From JAAYJK01 sp964501655 (GTDB lineage Bacteria; Bacillota; Syntrophomonadia; Syntrophomonadales; Syntrophomonadaceae): a stretch of 64,000 nt of DNA. The notes under the pieces were generated by a model. That model was not told where the DNA came from, did no database searches, and was given only the letters and a program-made list of their open reading frames with translations. Numbering within the stretch: position 1 is the first letter of the stretch; each line of letters opens with the position of its first letter. Positions 50,892 through 59,940 of this stretch are shown here, one piece after another. Both the position numbers and the translations under genes were made by a program. Location: NCBI GenBank assembly GCA_964501655.1, contig CAZCTN010000005.1, positions 70,185-134,184 of the forward strand. The letters are read 5' to 3'.

Positions 50892-51791
50892 TTGAATCTT
50901 AACCTATTCAAAACTTATGTACGGGTAGTTGAAACCCAGAACTTATCACGCACAGCCAGCGAATTTGGATTATCCCAACCAGCTGTAACCAAGCAGATAC
51001 AAACCCTGGAGGATATCTATGGGGTATTGCTGCTGGAACGCTCGGGCAGAAGACTTAAGACTACCGAAGCTGGGGAAGCGCTGTATAATTGTGCCCGGGA
51101 GATCATCAAGGCAGTTGAAAAGACGGACAATATCATGGAAGAAGTAATAGAAAGCCGCAAGGGATTTATTACCCTGGGAGCCAGCACCATACCGGGAGAA
51201 TATATCTTGCCGGTTCTGGTGAAAGAATTTAAAGACAGCAATCCCACCATCAGGATAAGTATGGATATTGGAGACACGGAAAGAATATTTAATAAAGTGG
51301 CCGAGAGAGAATTAGACCTGGGAGTGGTAGGAGCCTGGTACAATAACCGCAAAGTAGAAGGTTTTCAGTGGGTTGAGGATCAGCTGGTAATTGCGGTGCC
51401 TGACCAGCACTGGACGGCAGTTCGGGATAGTGTTCATATTTCTGAACTGTCATCGGAAAAATGGGTCTTTAGACAAAAAGGATCAGGAACCAGAAAGATT
51501 GCCGAAGAGCTGATAACGGTCAGCGGCCTAAGAATGGAGGAAATTAATATATACATGGAAGTAGGAAGCACTGAGGCCGTGCTGGCTACGGTTGAAGCCG
51601 GAATGGGCATTTCTATCGTATCTGAATGGGCGGTAAAACGCCTGGACCCCCACCGCAGGATAAACAGTGTGACTATTGCCGATGAGGGCGCCCGGCGCTA
51701 TTTTTACATAATCTATCCGCACCAGAAGAAAAGGCGCAGATCGGTTATGCAGTTCATGGAATTCCTGCAAAATATCCAGGGAAACAATTAG
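50892..51791 (+). CDS. LysR family transcriptional regulator
   Basis: 299 aa from TTG 50892 (AGGCGGGTGG upstream; the family's usual start is MNLN). Helix-turn-helix NLSRTASEFGLSQPAVTKQIQTLED (about residues 14-38), then the periplasmic-binding-like effector domain from about 90 (FITLGASTIPGEYILPVLV). Same strand as the downstream polyamine genes but separated from them by a terminator, so target genes are not evident. Effector unknown; resembles CysB/CbbR-type regulators in outline. Confidence 0.87.
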   Translation: MNLNLFKTYVRVVETQNLSRTASEFGLSQPAVTKQIQTLEDIYGVLLLERSGRRLKTTEAGEALYNCAREIIKAVEKTDNIMEEVIESRKGFITLGASTIPGEYILPVLVKEFKDSNPTIRISMDIGDTERIFNKVAERELDLGVVGAWYNNRKVEGFQWVEDQLVIAVPDQHWTAVRDSVHISELSSEKWVFRQKGSGTRKIAEELITVSGLRMEEINIYMEVGSTEAVLATVEAGMGISIVSEWAVKRLDPHRRINSVTIADEGARRYFYIIYPHQKKRRRSVMQFMEFLQNIQGNN

Positions 51792-51800
51792 GATCTGAAG

Positions 51801-51836
51801 GAGTTGGGCCCTTACCGCCCAACTCAATATTTTTGT
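51801..51836 (+). terminator. intrinsic terminator after lysR-type gene
   Basis: GAGTTGGGC (51801-51809) pairs with GCCCAACTC (51817-51825), followed by AATATTTTTG. Confidence 0.88.
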
Positions 51837-51864
51837 TTGAAATTGGACCTGGTTTGTATATAAT
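51837..51864 (+). promoter_or_regulatory. promoter of the polyamine operon
   Basis: TTGAAA (51837-51842), 16-base spacer, TATAAT (51859-51864) with a TGTA extension just upstream. Confidence 0.7.
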
Positions 51865-51900
51865 ATATCTGTTTGGATAATTTATCAGGGAGGATTGCCA

Positions 51901-52359
51901 ATGCTACCGTTACCCAGAAAGTATTTTGTTACCGCTGCCGCCTCGGAAGGGGAAAGTGAACTTACCGCTTTTGACCGGGCTCTATTGAAAGCCCGGGTAG
52001 GAAATACCAACCTGTTGAGAGTCAGCAGTATTTTGCCTCCCGGCTGTACCTTTGACCCCGAACTGGTGATTCCGGAAGGCTCTTTACTGCCAATTGCCTA
52101 CGGAGATGTTATCTGTGATGAACCTGGCACCAGAATAGCTGCCGCGGTATCAGTAGGAATCAAGAAAGACAGTTTTGGGGTGATCATGGAGTTTTCCGGC
52201 AGGTGCAGCCGCGAAGAAGCTGAACAAAAGGTAACTGACATGGTTAAGGAAGCCTTTAAGGTCAGAGGTTTGGAACTGGAAGAGATTAAGCTGGCATCAG
52301 CCGAGCATGTAGTGGAGAAAATCGGATGTGCCTTTGCAGCCGTACCCTTATGGTATTAA
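51901..52359 (+). CDS. pyruvoyl-dependent arginine decarboxylase
   Basis: 152 aa proenzyme converting arginine to agmatine. It self-cleaves at the Ser42-Ser43 pair in LLRVSSILPPG to create the pyruvoyl group. Other motifs: YFVTAAASEGESELTAFDRALLKA, LLPIAYGDVICDEPG and KIGCAFAAVPLWY. ATG 51901 follows AGGGAGG by seven bases. First gene of an arginine-to-spermidine operon with speE and speB. Confidence 0.92.
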   Translation: MLPLPRKYFVTAAASEGESELTAFDRALLKARVGNTNLLRVSSILPPGCTFDPELVIPEGSLLPIAYGDVICDEPGTRIAAAVSVGIKKDSFGVIMEFSGRCSREEAEQKVTDMVKEAFKVRGLELEEIKLASAEHVVEKIGCAFAAVPLWY

Positions 52360-52398
52360 TAGAGTTCTCATTATTAAAGAACAAGGGAGGAAGCCCGT

Positions 52399-53229
52399 TT
52401 GGAATTGTGGGTTACAGAATATCAAACTCCGGCAATAGGATTTAGCTGTAAAAGCACAGAAACCCTCAGGGTCGAGAAGACAGATTTCCAGCATCTGGCC
52501 GTTGTCAATACCGAACAATTTGGCAGGATGCTGCTTTTGGACGGCATGGTAATGACTACCGAAAAGGATGAATTTGTTTACCATGAGATGATAAGCCTGG
52601 TGGCATGCAATTCCCATCCTCGCCCGGAAAATGTATTGATTATCGGGGGAGGTGATGGAGGAACACTAAGAGAAGTAGTGCGTCATCCAGCCGTTAAGCA
52701 GGGAACCCTGGTAGAGATAGATGAAAGAGTGGTGCAGGCTGCTCGTGACTTCTTTCCTTCCATATCATGTGCCCTGGATGATGTTAAGAGTCGGGTATTG
52801 ATAGAAGATGGGATTAAATACGTTCAGGAACATGAAAACTGCTATGACATAGTGATTGTTGATTCAACCGATCCGGTGGGACCGGCAGTGGAATTGTTTT
52901 CCCAATCCTTTTACGCCAATGTCTATCGGGTATTAAAGGAAGACGGCATGCTGGTGGTTCAGAGCGATTCTCCATATTATCATCCTGATGTAGTTAGGAT
53001 GGCATTCAATGGAATTAATAGTACATTCCCTATAACCAAGCTCTACCTGGCTAATATTCCTACTTATCCCAGCGGTTTGTGGAGTTTTACCATAGGCTCC
53101 AAGCAGTACGACCCGGAAACGCTGGCGCACCATCACGAGCAGGGATGCCGCTATTACACCAGCCGGCTTCATCAAGCTGCCTTTCAGCTGCCGGTGTTGG
53201 TTCAGAAAATAATAGCAAATGGAGATTAA
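52399..53229 (+). CDS. speE: spermidine synthase
   Basis: 276 aa aminopropyltransferase. SAM-type fold with VLIIGGGDGGTLREVVRHP (decarboxylated SAM site), DERVVQAARDFFP, DSTDPVGPAVELFSQSFY (catalytic Asp) and TYPSGLWSFTIGSK. Starts at TTG 52399 preceded by GGGAGGAAG. Uses putrescine from SpeB and decarboxylated SAM from SpeD (gene at 63369). Confidence 0.95.
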   Translation: MELWVTEYQTPAIGFSCKSTETLRVEKTDFQHLAVVNTEQFGRMLLLDGMVMTTEKDEFVYHEMISLVACNSHPRPENVLIIGGGDGGTLREVVRHPAVKQGTLVEIDERVVQAARDFFPSISCALDDVKSRVLIEDGIKYVQEHENCYDIVIVDSTDPVGPAVELFSQSFYANVYRVLKEDGMLVVQSDSPYYHPDVVRMAFNGINSTFPITKLYLANIPTYPSGLWSFTIGSKQYDPETLAHHHEQGCRYYTSRLHQAAFQLPVLVQKIIANGD

Positions 53230-53235
53230 GCAGGC

Positions 53236-54099
53236 ATGGTAAGATTAATTGATGGTATAGAATCAAAGGCAGTCTTTATGGCTGCCTCTAATGAATTGGA
53301 GCGATGTGAAAAAGTGCTGCTGGGCATTCCTTTTGATGCCACCACCAGTTTTCGGCCCGGCACCCGTCTGGCCCCTTATCGCATTCGCCAAGTATCCGAG
53401 GGTATTGAAGAATACAGCCTATACCAGGATAAATCATTGGAAAACCTGAATTTTTATGATGCCGGTGATATTTTATTGCCTTTCGGTAATGTAAGCGAGT
53501 GTCTGGGGCGCATAGAAAAGATATGCAGGTGGTTTTTGGAAAGAGGCCATAAAGTATACTCAATGGGGGGAGAACACCTGGTTTCCTGGCCGCTGATCAA
53601 GGCCTATCACCAGCATTATCCCGACTTGGTAGTAGTTCAGCTGGATGCTCATGCTGACTTGAGAGAAGATTATTTGGGGGAGACCATGTCTCATGCTTCG
53701 GTGATGAGACTGGCAGCAGATATTCTGGGGCCTGACCGGATCTTTCAGCTGGGGATACGTTCCTGCACCCGGGAGGAGCTTAGTTATGCCCGGGCCCATA
53801 CCAGACTGTACGCTGATGTACTGCTGGGTGCGGCAGATGAAGTCAAGCAGGCTATCGGCCGGCGGCCGGTATATTTTACCCTGGATATCGATGTTTTGGA
53901 CCCAGCTTTCGCCCCTGGCACCGGAACTCCTGAAGGAGGAGGATTCTCCGCCCGGGAATTGCTGCAATTGCTTCAGCAGCTGCAAAGCCTGAATGTGGTG
54001 GGCTTTGATCTGGTAGAAGTATCTCCTCCCTATGATCATGCTGATATAACATCCATACTGGCAGCCAAAATTCTTCGGGAGGTCCTGTTAGCCTATTAG
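53236..54099 (+). CDS. speB: agmatinase
   Basis: 287 aa ureohydrolase converting agmatine to putrescine and urea. Binuclear Mn site complete: GGEHLVSWP, QLDAHADLREDY, TLDIDVLDPAFAPGTGTPEGGG. Starts six bases after the speE stop. Together with the pyruvoyl arginine decarboxylase it gives putrescine without ornithine decarboxylase. Confidence 0.94.
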   Translation: MVRLIDGIESKAVFMAASNELERCEKVLLGIPFDATTSFRPGTRLAPYRIRQVSEGIEEYSLYQDKSLENLNFYDAGDILLPFGNVSECLGRIEKICRWFLERGHKVYSMGGEHLVSWPLIKAYHQHYPDLVVVQLDAHADLREDYLGETMSHASVMRLAADILGPDRIFQLGIRSCTREELSYARAHTRLYADVLLGAADEVKQAIGRRPVYFTLDIDVLDPAFAPGTGTPEGGGFSARELLQLLQQLQSLNVVGFDLVEVSPPYDHADITSILAAKILREVLLAY

Positions 54100-54162
54100 A
54101 TGAGGGAGTATTCTTCGTATATCCCCGGCTGATATTATCTATCTTTCCGGGGGCAGAAAAAA

Positions 54163-54200
54163 GATGACAGGCGGGGATCGTACCTGCTGTCATCCTTTTC
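54163..54200. terminator. bidirectional intrinsic terminator
   Basis: GATGACAG (54163-54170) pairs with CTGTCATC (54187-54194). CTTTTCC follows on the plus strand and TTTTTTCTG on the minus strand, so it serves both speB and the convergent minus-strand gene. Confidence 0.85.
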
Positions 54201-54211
54201 CTTAGGCAGAT

Positions 54212-54649
54212 TTAGAAAATTGTCAAACGATTTGAATACACATATATGCAATTCCCCTCAGGCTTCTTATTGAAGGTTAACAAATCACCCAGGAGATCAT
54301 AAACCTTCTCCAGTTCCTCTTCCTCATTTTCACCCGCATCCATTACTTCCACCTCAAATAATGATACCGGGCTTTCCAGCCAGTTAAGAAGCCTCAACTC
54401 CTGTAGGCCTTCGCCCAGGAAATCCAATTCTGATATGGGCATGGAAAAAGGGGCCCGGGGTTTGCTTTTGATATGGGTTTCCAACTTCTCTATAAAATAC
54501 TTTAGACTGGCTTCCTTGTCGGGATCAATAACATATTGAAATAAAACATCGTAAAGATTTTGAGCCAGTATAATCGAGGTGGTATTGGGCAGCATGATAT
54601 GTTGTTCCTGAGTTAAAAAATTGAGCCTAAAATTTCTGGCGGTATGCAA
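54212..54649 (-). CDS. hypothetical protein
   Basis: 145 aa from TTG 54649 (AGGAG about nine bases upstream; a TTG at 54655 is closer). No family recognised. It is acidic, with a mixed helix/strand pattern, an EEEELEKVYDLLGDLLTF helix and no signal peptide or membrane segment; the C-terminus ends in NCIYVYSNRLTIF. Convergent with speB and divergent from the small membrane gene at 54806. Codon use is like that of neighbours. Confidence 0.65.
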   Translation of the reverse strand: MHTARNFRLNFLTQEQHIMLPNTTSIILAQNLYDVLFQYVIDPDKEASLKYFIEKLETHIKSKPRAPFSMPISELDFLGEGLQELRLLNWLESPVSLFEVEVMDAGENEEEELEKVYDLLGDLLTFNKKPEGNCIYVYSNRLTIF

Positions 54650-54805
54650 AATCAATCACTCCTAATCCTGGTTTTATTTGATTTTACCTGTTACACAGAT
54701 AATTAACAACCTGAGCTGCAAAGGAGAATAAACCTTGGGCCGGGTTTAGCTTCTTAAGCAGACTGATATAATATTAGTATATCCAACCACAAGGAGCGGT
54801 GTATT

Positions 54806-54982
54806 GTGGACAGAAGGAAAAAGAGAAAGCCGGCTGCTGCAAGCCTATACAAAATTGAGAAAATTGAAAAAATGCGGTGGAGATACAATTGGCTGGGAAT
54901 AATGGTGCTGCTTTTGATGGCAGTTTTAGCCCTGGACTTGGGTGGAGTAGGAAGCTGGATAGCTGATTTCTTGAGCCAATAA
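54806..54982 (+). CDS. small basic single-pass membrane protein
   Basis: 58-aa ORF: GTG start at 54806 with AAGGAGCGG upstream, TAA at 54980-54982. A strongly basic N-terminus (DRRKKRKPAAASLYKIEKIEK begins it), then one transmembrane helix (about residues 28-48, LGIMVLLLMAVLALDLGG) and a short tail. TGATATAAT at 54764-54772 is an extended -10 for it. Too small for reliable family assignment, but ribosome site, promoter and protein-like composition make it credible. Confidence 0.6.
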   Translation: MDRRKKRKPAAASLYKIEKIEKMRWRYNWLGIMVLLLMAVLALDLGGVGSWIADFLSQ

Positions 54983-55173
54983 AGTATGACCGGGGCTGGA
55001 AACCCGATCTTGGGGCCGTTAGTATCCAAAATTAAGGGTGAGAGTTGGTTAAGTAGCGTTATCATCCTTAAGTTATTTTTTCCGACGGATAACTGCAAAA
55101 ATTCGCTTTTGCCAATTCATGTATAATAAAATATAATAATAATATTAAATAACAAAACCGAATATAAAGGTGT
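54983..55173. other. promoter region of the c-di-AMP riboswitch operon
   Basis: TTGCCA (55109-55114), 17-base spacer, TATAAT (55132-55137) forms a good sigma-A promoter upstream of the aptamer. The left part shows no gene and no clear terminator for the small membrane gene. Confidence 0.6.
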
Positions 55174-55330
55174 TTAGCCATTCTCATATGCCGAATTTCT
55201 TTCATCTTTATGATGAAGAGAGCGGGGGAACCAATAATTGGGGTGAATTCCCGGTCCTTGCCGGGATAGGGCAGCCCTTAGCCCGAATCCGACAGCTAAC
55301 CTCGCAGGCTGGAAGGGGGAGAAATGGATG
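55174..55330 (+). ncRNA. c-di-AMP riboswitch (ydaO/yuaA)
   Basis: Conserved core pieces in order: GAGCGGGGGAACCA, TTGGGGTGAATTCCCGG, GCCGGGATAGGGCAGC, CCTTAGCCCGAATCCGACAG, CTAACCTCGCAGGCTGG. Flanking arms TTTAGCCATTCTC and GAGAAATGGATG can close the outer stem. The class turns off osmolyte and potassium uptake genes when c-di-AMP is high; the downstream glycine-betaine transporter is a standard target. Confidence 0.93.
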
Positions 55331-55604
55331 TTAAGCTATAAATGGTGTAATATCCCAGTTACACTTTAAGGATAATTGCCCGCATTCATATCCCTTTATT
55401 AAAACCAAGCAGCTGTAAGAAGCATTTCTAATGGTTTCAAGCCTGTTTAAAACAGGAGCTTGAGCTATTTGGTGCTTAAACCCGCATAGAGTCTGAGATT
55501 GATAATCTTAATATACCAGGAGAACAGTCTTAGTGATGCTAACCAAGCACACCGAAGGCGGTAGTTTGTTTGGGGTGTTCATCCCAGGATAAGGAAATGA
55601 TTGG
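55331..55604 (+). promoter_or_regulatory. long leader between riboswitch and opuAA
   Basis: About 275 bases. A nested stem runs from AAGCA (55420) through TCAAGC...GCTTGA (55438-55466) to TGCTT (55473-55477), with a CTGTTTAAAACAG tip but without a T-run. No ORF is supported. May be the expression platform or a second regulatory layer. Confidence 0.45.
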
Positions 55605-56798
55605 ATGATTAAAGTAAAAAATCTCAGCAAAATATATGGCAGCAACCCGGATAGAGCCATGGAAATGCTGAGAAACGGAAAGAGCAATCAGGAAATAAAA
55701 GAAAAAACCAGGCTGGTAGTGGGCGTAAGAGACGCTAGTTTCGAGGTGAAAAAGGGTGAAACTTTTGTCATCATGGGTCTCTCTGGCAGCGGCAAATCAA
55801 CCCTGCTGCGATGTATCAATCGTTTGATTAAGGCCAGTGCCGGTCAGATTATCGTCAACGACAGAGATGTGCTCGCTATGCCCCTCAAGGAATTAGAGGA
55901 ATTACGCAAAAAGAAAATGTCCATGGTTTTCCAGCGTTTTGCATTGCTGCCCCATCGCAACATTCTGGACAATGTTGCCTATGGGTTAGAAGTCCAGGGT
56001 TTGAACCGGGAGGAACGCCAGGCCAAAGCCAGAGACGTAATTAATATGGTAGGGCTGTCTGGATGGGAAGATGCCTATCCGGAAAATCTCAGTGGCGGCA
56101 TGCAGCAGCGGGTAGGCATAGCCCGGGCTTTGGCCACTGATCCGGATATATTATTGATGGACGAACCCTTTAGCGCCTTGGATCCCTTGATCCGTCAGGA
56201 TATGCAGGAGGAACTTATAGATATTCAGGAAAAATTGCAAAAGACCATAATATTTATTACCCATGATCTGGATGAGGCTCTCAAAATTGGAGATCGGATT
56301 GCCCTGATGAAGGATGGGCAGATAGTTCAGATCGGATCTCCCGAAGACATTCTCCTCTCACCTGCCAGTGAATATGTAGCTCGCTTTGTGGAAAATGTTA
56401 ACCTTTCCCTGGCCCTCACTGCCTCATCGGTAATGGTCAGACCTCGTTACGTGGTTCATCCCAAAGACGGTCCCAGAACAGCCCTGAATTTCATGGAAAA
56501 ACATGGGTTATCCACCCTGTTTGTGCTGGATCGAACTGGAAAACTGCAGGGATATATAAGAGCTGAGGACGCTTCTGACCTGGCCAAACAGGGTATCAAG
56601 GATTTGGCAGACATCATACAGGATGATATGCCTACCACCGCTCTCGATACTCCGCTATCAGATCTGCTGGATGTAATGGCTTATACTAAGGTCCCCATAG
56701 CGGTGGTTGATGCAGACAACCGGCTGCAGGGAACACTGGTAAGGGGCTCGGTTATTGCCGGCCTGGCTGGCGGCAAGGGGGAGTTTACTTATGGATAA
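55605..56798 (+). CDS. opuAA: glycine betaine/proline ABC transporter ATP-binding protein
   Basis: 397 aa ProV/OpuAA-type ATPase: Walker A GLSGSGKST, signature LSGGMQQRVGIARAL, Walker B ILLMDEPFSALDP, H-loop FITHDLDEAL. Two CBS repeats follow from about residue 280 (STLFVLDRTGKLQGYI, VPIAVVDADNRLQGTL), which in OpuA sense ionic strength or c-di-AMP. Its end overlaps the permease start by eight bases. Confidence 0.93.
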   Translation: MIKVKNLSKIYGSNPDRAMEMLRNGKSNQEIKEKTRLVVGVRDASFEVKKGETFVIMGLSGSGKSTLLRCINRLIKASAGQIIVNDRDVLAMPLKELEELRKKKMSMVFQRFALLPHRNILDNVAYGLEVQGLNREERQAKARDVINMVGLSGWEDAYPENLSGGMQQRVGIARALATDPDILLMDEPFSALDPLIRQDMQEELIDIQEKLQKTIIFITHDLDEALKIGDRIALMKDGQIVQIGSPEDILLSPASEYVARFVENVNLSLALTASSVMVRPRYVVHPKDGPRTALNFMEKHGLSTLFVLDRTGKLQGYIRAEDASDLAKQGIKDLADIIQDDMPTTALDTPLSDLLDVMAYTKVPIAVVDADNRLQGTLVRGSVIAGLAGGKGEFTYG

Positions 56799-57639
56799 AA
56801 TACCCAGGATTCCGCTGGCAGAATGGACAGATACCTTTATTGCCTGGCTGCAAAACAATTTCGGTTCCAGTACCCAGGCATTCGCGGATGGACTGGAAGG
56901 GTTGATTAAAGGATTGCAAGGTTGGCTTATAGATCTGCCTGCCGAATTGATTATTATAGCTTTAGCACTACTGGGCTGGCGATTAGCCGGGAAGAAAGTG
57001 GCGATATTTACCATATTGGGTTTATTCTTCATTTTTAACCTGGGACTATGGACAGTTACCATGGAGACTATAGCTATGGTAATATCTGCAGTATTGTTAT
57101 GTATGCTGCTTGGTATACCTTTGGGCATATTGGGAGCCAAGAACCGTACTGCTCACAGAATTATTATGCCCATCCTTGATTTTATGCAGACTTTACCCGC
57201 TTTTGTGTATTTGCTGCCAGCTATTCCCTTTTTTGGACTGGGAGTAGTACCAGGGGTAATTACCACCATCATTTTTGCCATGCCTCCGGTGATAAGGTTA
57301 ACTGATCTAGGTCTTAAACAGGTACCAGAGGAACTTATAGAACTGGGCAAATCATTTGGATCAACTTTCTGGCAGATGCTGGTTAAGATTGAACTTCCCC
57401 TGGCCCGGTCAACTATGCTGGCTGGGATTAACCAGTGCATAATGCTGTCTCTCTCCATGGTGGTTATTGCATCCATGATCGGGGCCAAGGGTTTGGGAGG
57501 TATTGTATGGAGAGCTATACAGACCTTGAATATGGGTAAGGGATTCGAGGCCGGTGTGGCAATTGTCATCATTGCCATTATCCTGGATAGAATAACTCAG
57601 AATCTGGGTGCGACGCGAAAAGGAAAGGAGTCGATTTAG
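56791..57639 (+). CDS. opuAB: glycine betaine/proline ABC transporter permease
   Basis: 282 aa from ATG 56791 (GGGGGAG upstream). About six to seven helices; the coupling loop is ELGKSFGSTFWQMLVKIELPLARSTMLAGI, and MPILDFMQTLPAFVYLLPAIPFFGLG is the ProW-family hallmark. Overlaps opuAA; the binding protein starts two bases after its stop. Confidence 0.92.
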   Translation: MDKIPRIPLAEWTDTFIAWLQNNFGSSTQAFADGLEGLIKGLQGWLIDLPAELIIIALALLGWRLAGKKVAIFTILGLFFIFNLGLWTVTMETIAMVISAVLLCMLLGIPLGILGAKNRTAHRIIMPILDFMQTLPAFVYLLPAIPFFGLGVVPGVITTIIFAMPPVIRLTDLGLKQVPEELIELGKSFGSTFWQMLVKIELPLARSTMLAGINQCIMLSLSMVVIASMIGAKGLGGIVWRAIQTLNMGKGFEAGVAIVIIAIILDRITQNLGATRKGKESI

Positions 57640-57640
57640 T

Positions 57641-58558
57641 TTGTTGAAGACGCAAAAAATGGTTACAATGTTAATTTTATTGGTATTTGCCATGGTCAGC
57701 GTGATTGGATGTGGTGGAGACACTGAACCGTCAGATGGCCCACAGAGTGTAAAGGATAAGTTCGGTGGAAGGATAATAGGAATTGACCCTGGGGCCGGGC
57801 TTATGGCCGCCAGTGAAAATGCTTTGGTAGAATATGGGCTGGATTATGAACTGATGGAAGGTAGCGATGCTACTATGGTTGCCGCTTTAAAGCAGGCTAT
57901 AGACAAGAATGAATGGGTAGTAGTAACTGGTTGGGCTCCCCACTGGAAATTTGCTACCTGGGATTTAAAATTCCTGGATGATCCCCTGGGGATTTATGGA
58001 GAAGCTGAAACCATTAATACCATAGTCAGAAAGGGACTGAAAGAAGACCTGCCGGAAGTATACCAAGTGTGTGATAATTTCAGCTGGGACGATGGGGATA
58101 TCGGTTCGGCCATGGGCCTGGCCGATGAACTGGGTGATGATGTGCTGGCAGCTCGGCAATGGGTGCAGGAAAACCAGGAGTTGGTTAATAATTGGCTGCC
58201 CACGGGTTATGACGCTGGAACCATAGTTGATAATCCAAGTAAAGAACAGGTAACACTTCTGTATGTAGAATGGGCATGTGCTCGGGCGGAAACCCATGTC
58301 ATGGCCGATGTTCTTCAGAATATAATGGGTTATCAGGTTGAATTAATCTCCCTTAGTGCAGCGGCTATGTACGAGGGACTAGCCAGCGGACAGGGAGATG
58401 CTATTTTCACCGCCTGGCTGCCACTTACCCATGGAGAATACATGAATCAAGTAGGAGATAGGGTAGAAGATCTTGGCCCAAGCTACGAAGGAGCCAAAAT
58501 AGGTCTGGTGGTTCCTGCTTATGTGGAGATAGACTCTGTCGAAGAACTGAACAACTAA
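57641..58558 (+). CDS. opuAC: glycine betaine binding lipoprotein
   Basis: 305 aa from TTG 57641 (AAAGGAG, spacing ten). Signal peptide with lipobox SVIGC, then an OpuAC fold: GRIIGIDPGAGLMAASENAL, VVTGWAPHWKFATWDLKFLDDP (Trp box residues for the trimethylammonium group), LSAAAMYEGLASGQGDAIFTAWLP. Delivers glycine betaine or related compatible solutes to OpuAB. Confidence 0.92.
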   Translation: MLKTQKMVTMLILLVFAMVSVIGCGGDTEPSDGPQSVKDKFGGRIIGIDPGAGLMAASENALVEYGLDYELMEGSDATMVAALKQAIDKNEWVVVTGWAPHWKFATWDLKFLDDPLGIYGEAETINTIVRKGLKEDLPEVYQVCDNFSWDDGDIGSAMGLADELGDDVLAARQWVQENQELVNNWLPTGYDAGTIVDNPSKEQVTLLYVEWACARAETHVMADVLQNIMGYQVELISLSAAAMYEGLASGQGDAIFTAWLPLTHGEYMNQVGDRVEDLGPSYEGAKIGLVVPAYVEIDSVEELNN

Positions 58559-58572
58559 CAGCAAGTGAACCA

Positions 58573-58596
58573 AGGGGGGCCCCCAGGGGCCCCCCT
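58573..58596. terminator. GC-rich hairpin between convergent genes
   Basis: AGGGGGGCCCC (58573-58583) and GGGGCCCCCCT (58586-58596) are perfect complements with a tiny loop. No T-run follows on either strand, so it may be a transcription barrier rather than a classical terminator. Confidence 0.5.
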
Positions 58597-58606
58597 CTGG
58601 TTAGCC

Positions 58607-59620
58607 TTATAGCGGGATTTCGTGATCGAAATAGTTTATATGCATAGCTTCTCTAACGTCGGACATGGTTTCCAGTGCCACTGAATGAGCCTTGCTGGTG
58701 CCTTCCATTAGTATCTCTTTGAGCAGATGGGGAGTTTGCTGATATTTCTGCCGCCTCTCCCGCATCGGGTCCAACATATGGTTAAGGCAGTGAGCCAGCC
58801 GGTTTTTACACCCTACACATCCTATGCTTCCACTGCGGCATTCGGATTCAATCTCGTCTGCTTCAGCGGTATTAAATACCTGTTGATATTCAAACACCGT
58901 GCATATCTCAGGATGACCGGGATCGGTTTTTCTTATCCGGGCTGGATCAGTAACAGCATTCCTTACCTTCAGATTAACCTGTTCTGGAGTATCGCACAAG
59001 AATATGGCGTTGTTCAGGCTCTTGCTCATTTTAGCCTTGCCATCCAATCCCACCAGGCGAGGCACGTCCCCTACCAGCACTTCCGGTTCTACCAATACCG
59101 GACGATAGAGATCATTAAAACGCCTTACAATTTTCCGGGCCAGTTCAATATGCGGCACTTGATCTTCTCCCACCGGCACCAGATGAGCCTTGAAAATGCT
59201 TATATCAGCGGCCTGGCTTACCGGGTAGCCGAGAAAGCCATAGGTCATGTCTTTAAAGCCATGCTGAGCAGCTTCGGTTTTTACAGTGGGATTATGGCGC
59301 AGAACGTTTACTGACGTAAACATGGAATAATACATGGTAAGCTCGTGTATTTCCGGTATCATGCTCTGAATAAATATGGTTGATAATTCCGGGTTGAGTC
59401 CCGCTGCTAGGTAGTCCAGGGTTATCTGGTACACATCACGGGTCAGGTTTTCGTCCTTTTCCCAGTGGGTGGTGAGGGCTTGGACATCAGCAATTATAAT
59501 AAAAGTATCATATTGTTCTTGTAGTTTTACCCGGTTGGCCAGGCTCCCTACATAGTGCCCCAGGTGCAGACTTCCGGTGGGGCGATCACCAGTTAGAATA
59601 CGCTTTCTAGCTTGCTGCAT
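58607..59620 (-). CDS. trpS: tryptophanyl-tRNA synthetase
   Basis: 337 aa class I synthetase. TGDRPTGSLHLGHYVGS contains the HIGH motif (HLGH, near residue 21) and KAKMSKSLNNAIFL the KMSKS loop (near 205). An insert with four Cys (CRSGSIGCVGCKNRLAHC, about 280-297) may bind zinc or an Fe-S cluster, as in some thermophilic and anaerobic TrpRS. Start ATG 59620; a Trp-specific T-box lies upstream. Confidence 0.95.
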   Translation of the reverse strand: MQQARKRILTGDRPTGSLHLGHYVGSLANRVKLQEQYDTFIIIADVQALTTHWEKDENLTRDVYQITLDYLAAGLNPELSTIFIQSMIPEIHELTMYYSMFTSVNVLRHNPTVKTEAAQHGFKDMTYGFLGYPVSQAADISIFKAHLVPVGEDQVPHIELARKIVRRFNDLYRPVLVEPEVLVGDVPRLVGLDGKAKMSKSLNNAIFLCDTPEQVNLKVRNAVTDPARIRKTDPGHPEICTVFEYQQVFNTAEADEIESECRSGSIGCVGCKNRLAHCLNHMLDPMRERRQKYQQTPHLLKEILMEGTSKAHSVALETMSDVREAMHINYFDHEIPL

Positions 59621-59640
59621 TAGACATCGTCCTTCCTATA

Positions 59641-59888
59641 ATAAATAAATAAAGCCTTCCATCCTCAAGGGACGGAGGCTTACGGCTTTCCGCGGTACCA
59701 CCCTTATTGACAATACTGTCCGCTCTCGACCTTTTAACGGGGGAACCGGCTTAACCTGACCGGGTATCCACCAATCAGGCAGCAGCTCAGAAGTCCATTC
59801 AATGGGATCATAGTACCGGATTGCAGCAGTCCCGGCTCTCTGTACCTACAAAAATCCATTTACTACTCTTCATCATGGCCTTTACACT
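59641..59888 (-). ncRNA. T-box leader (tryptophan)
   Basis: On the minus strand the invariant T-box AAGGGTGGTACCGCGG (59706-59691) is followed by the terminator AAGCCTCCGTCCC / GGATGGAAGGCTTT with T-rich tail. Stem I begins near GAAGAGTAGTAAATGG (about 59870). TGG in TTGAATGGACTTCTG is a likely specifier codon for Trp, matching the trpS gene it precedes. Uncharged tRNA-Trp would stabilise the antiterminator and raise trpS expression. Confidence 0.93.
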
Positions 59889-59899
59889 TTAACGTTACT

Positions 59900-59928
59900 A
59901 AAATAACATTATGCAAAGCTTTATGCAA
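59900..59928 (-). promoter_or_regulatory. promoter of the T-box/trpS transcript
   Basis: Minus-strand TTGCAT (59928-59923), 17-base spacer, TATTTT (59905-59900). Confidence 0.5.
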
Positions 59929-59940
59929 GTATAAACAGTG

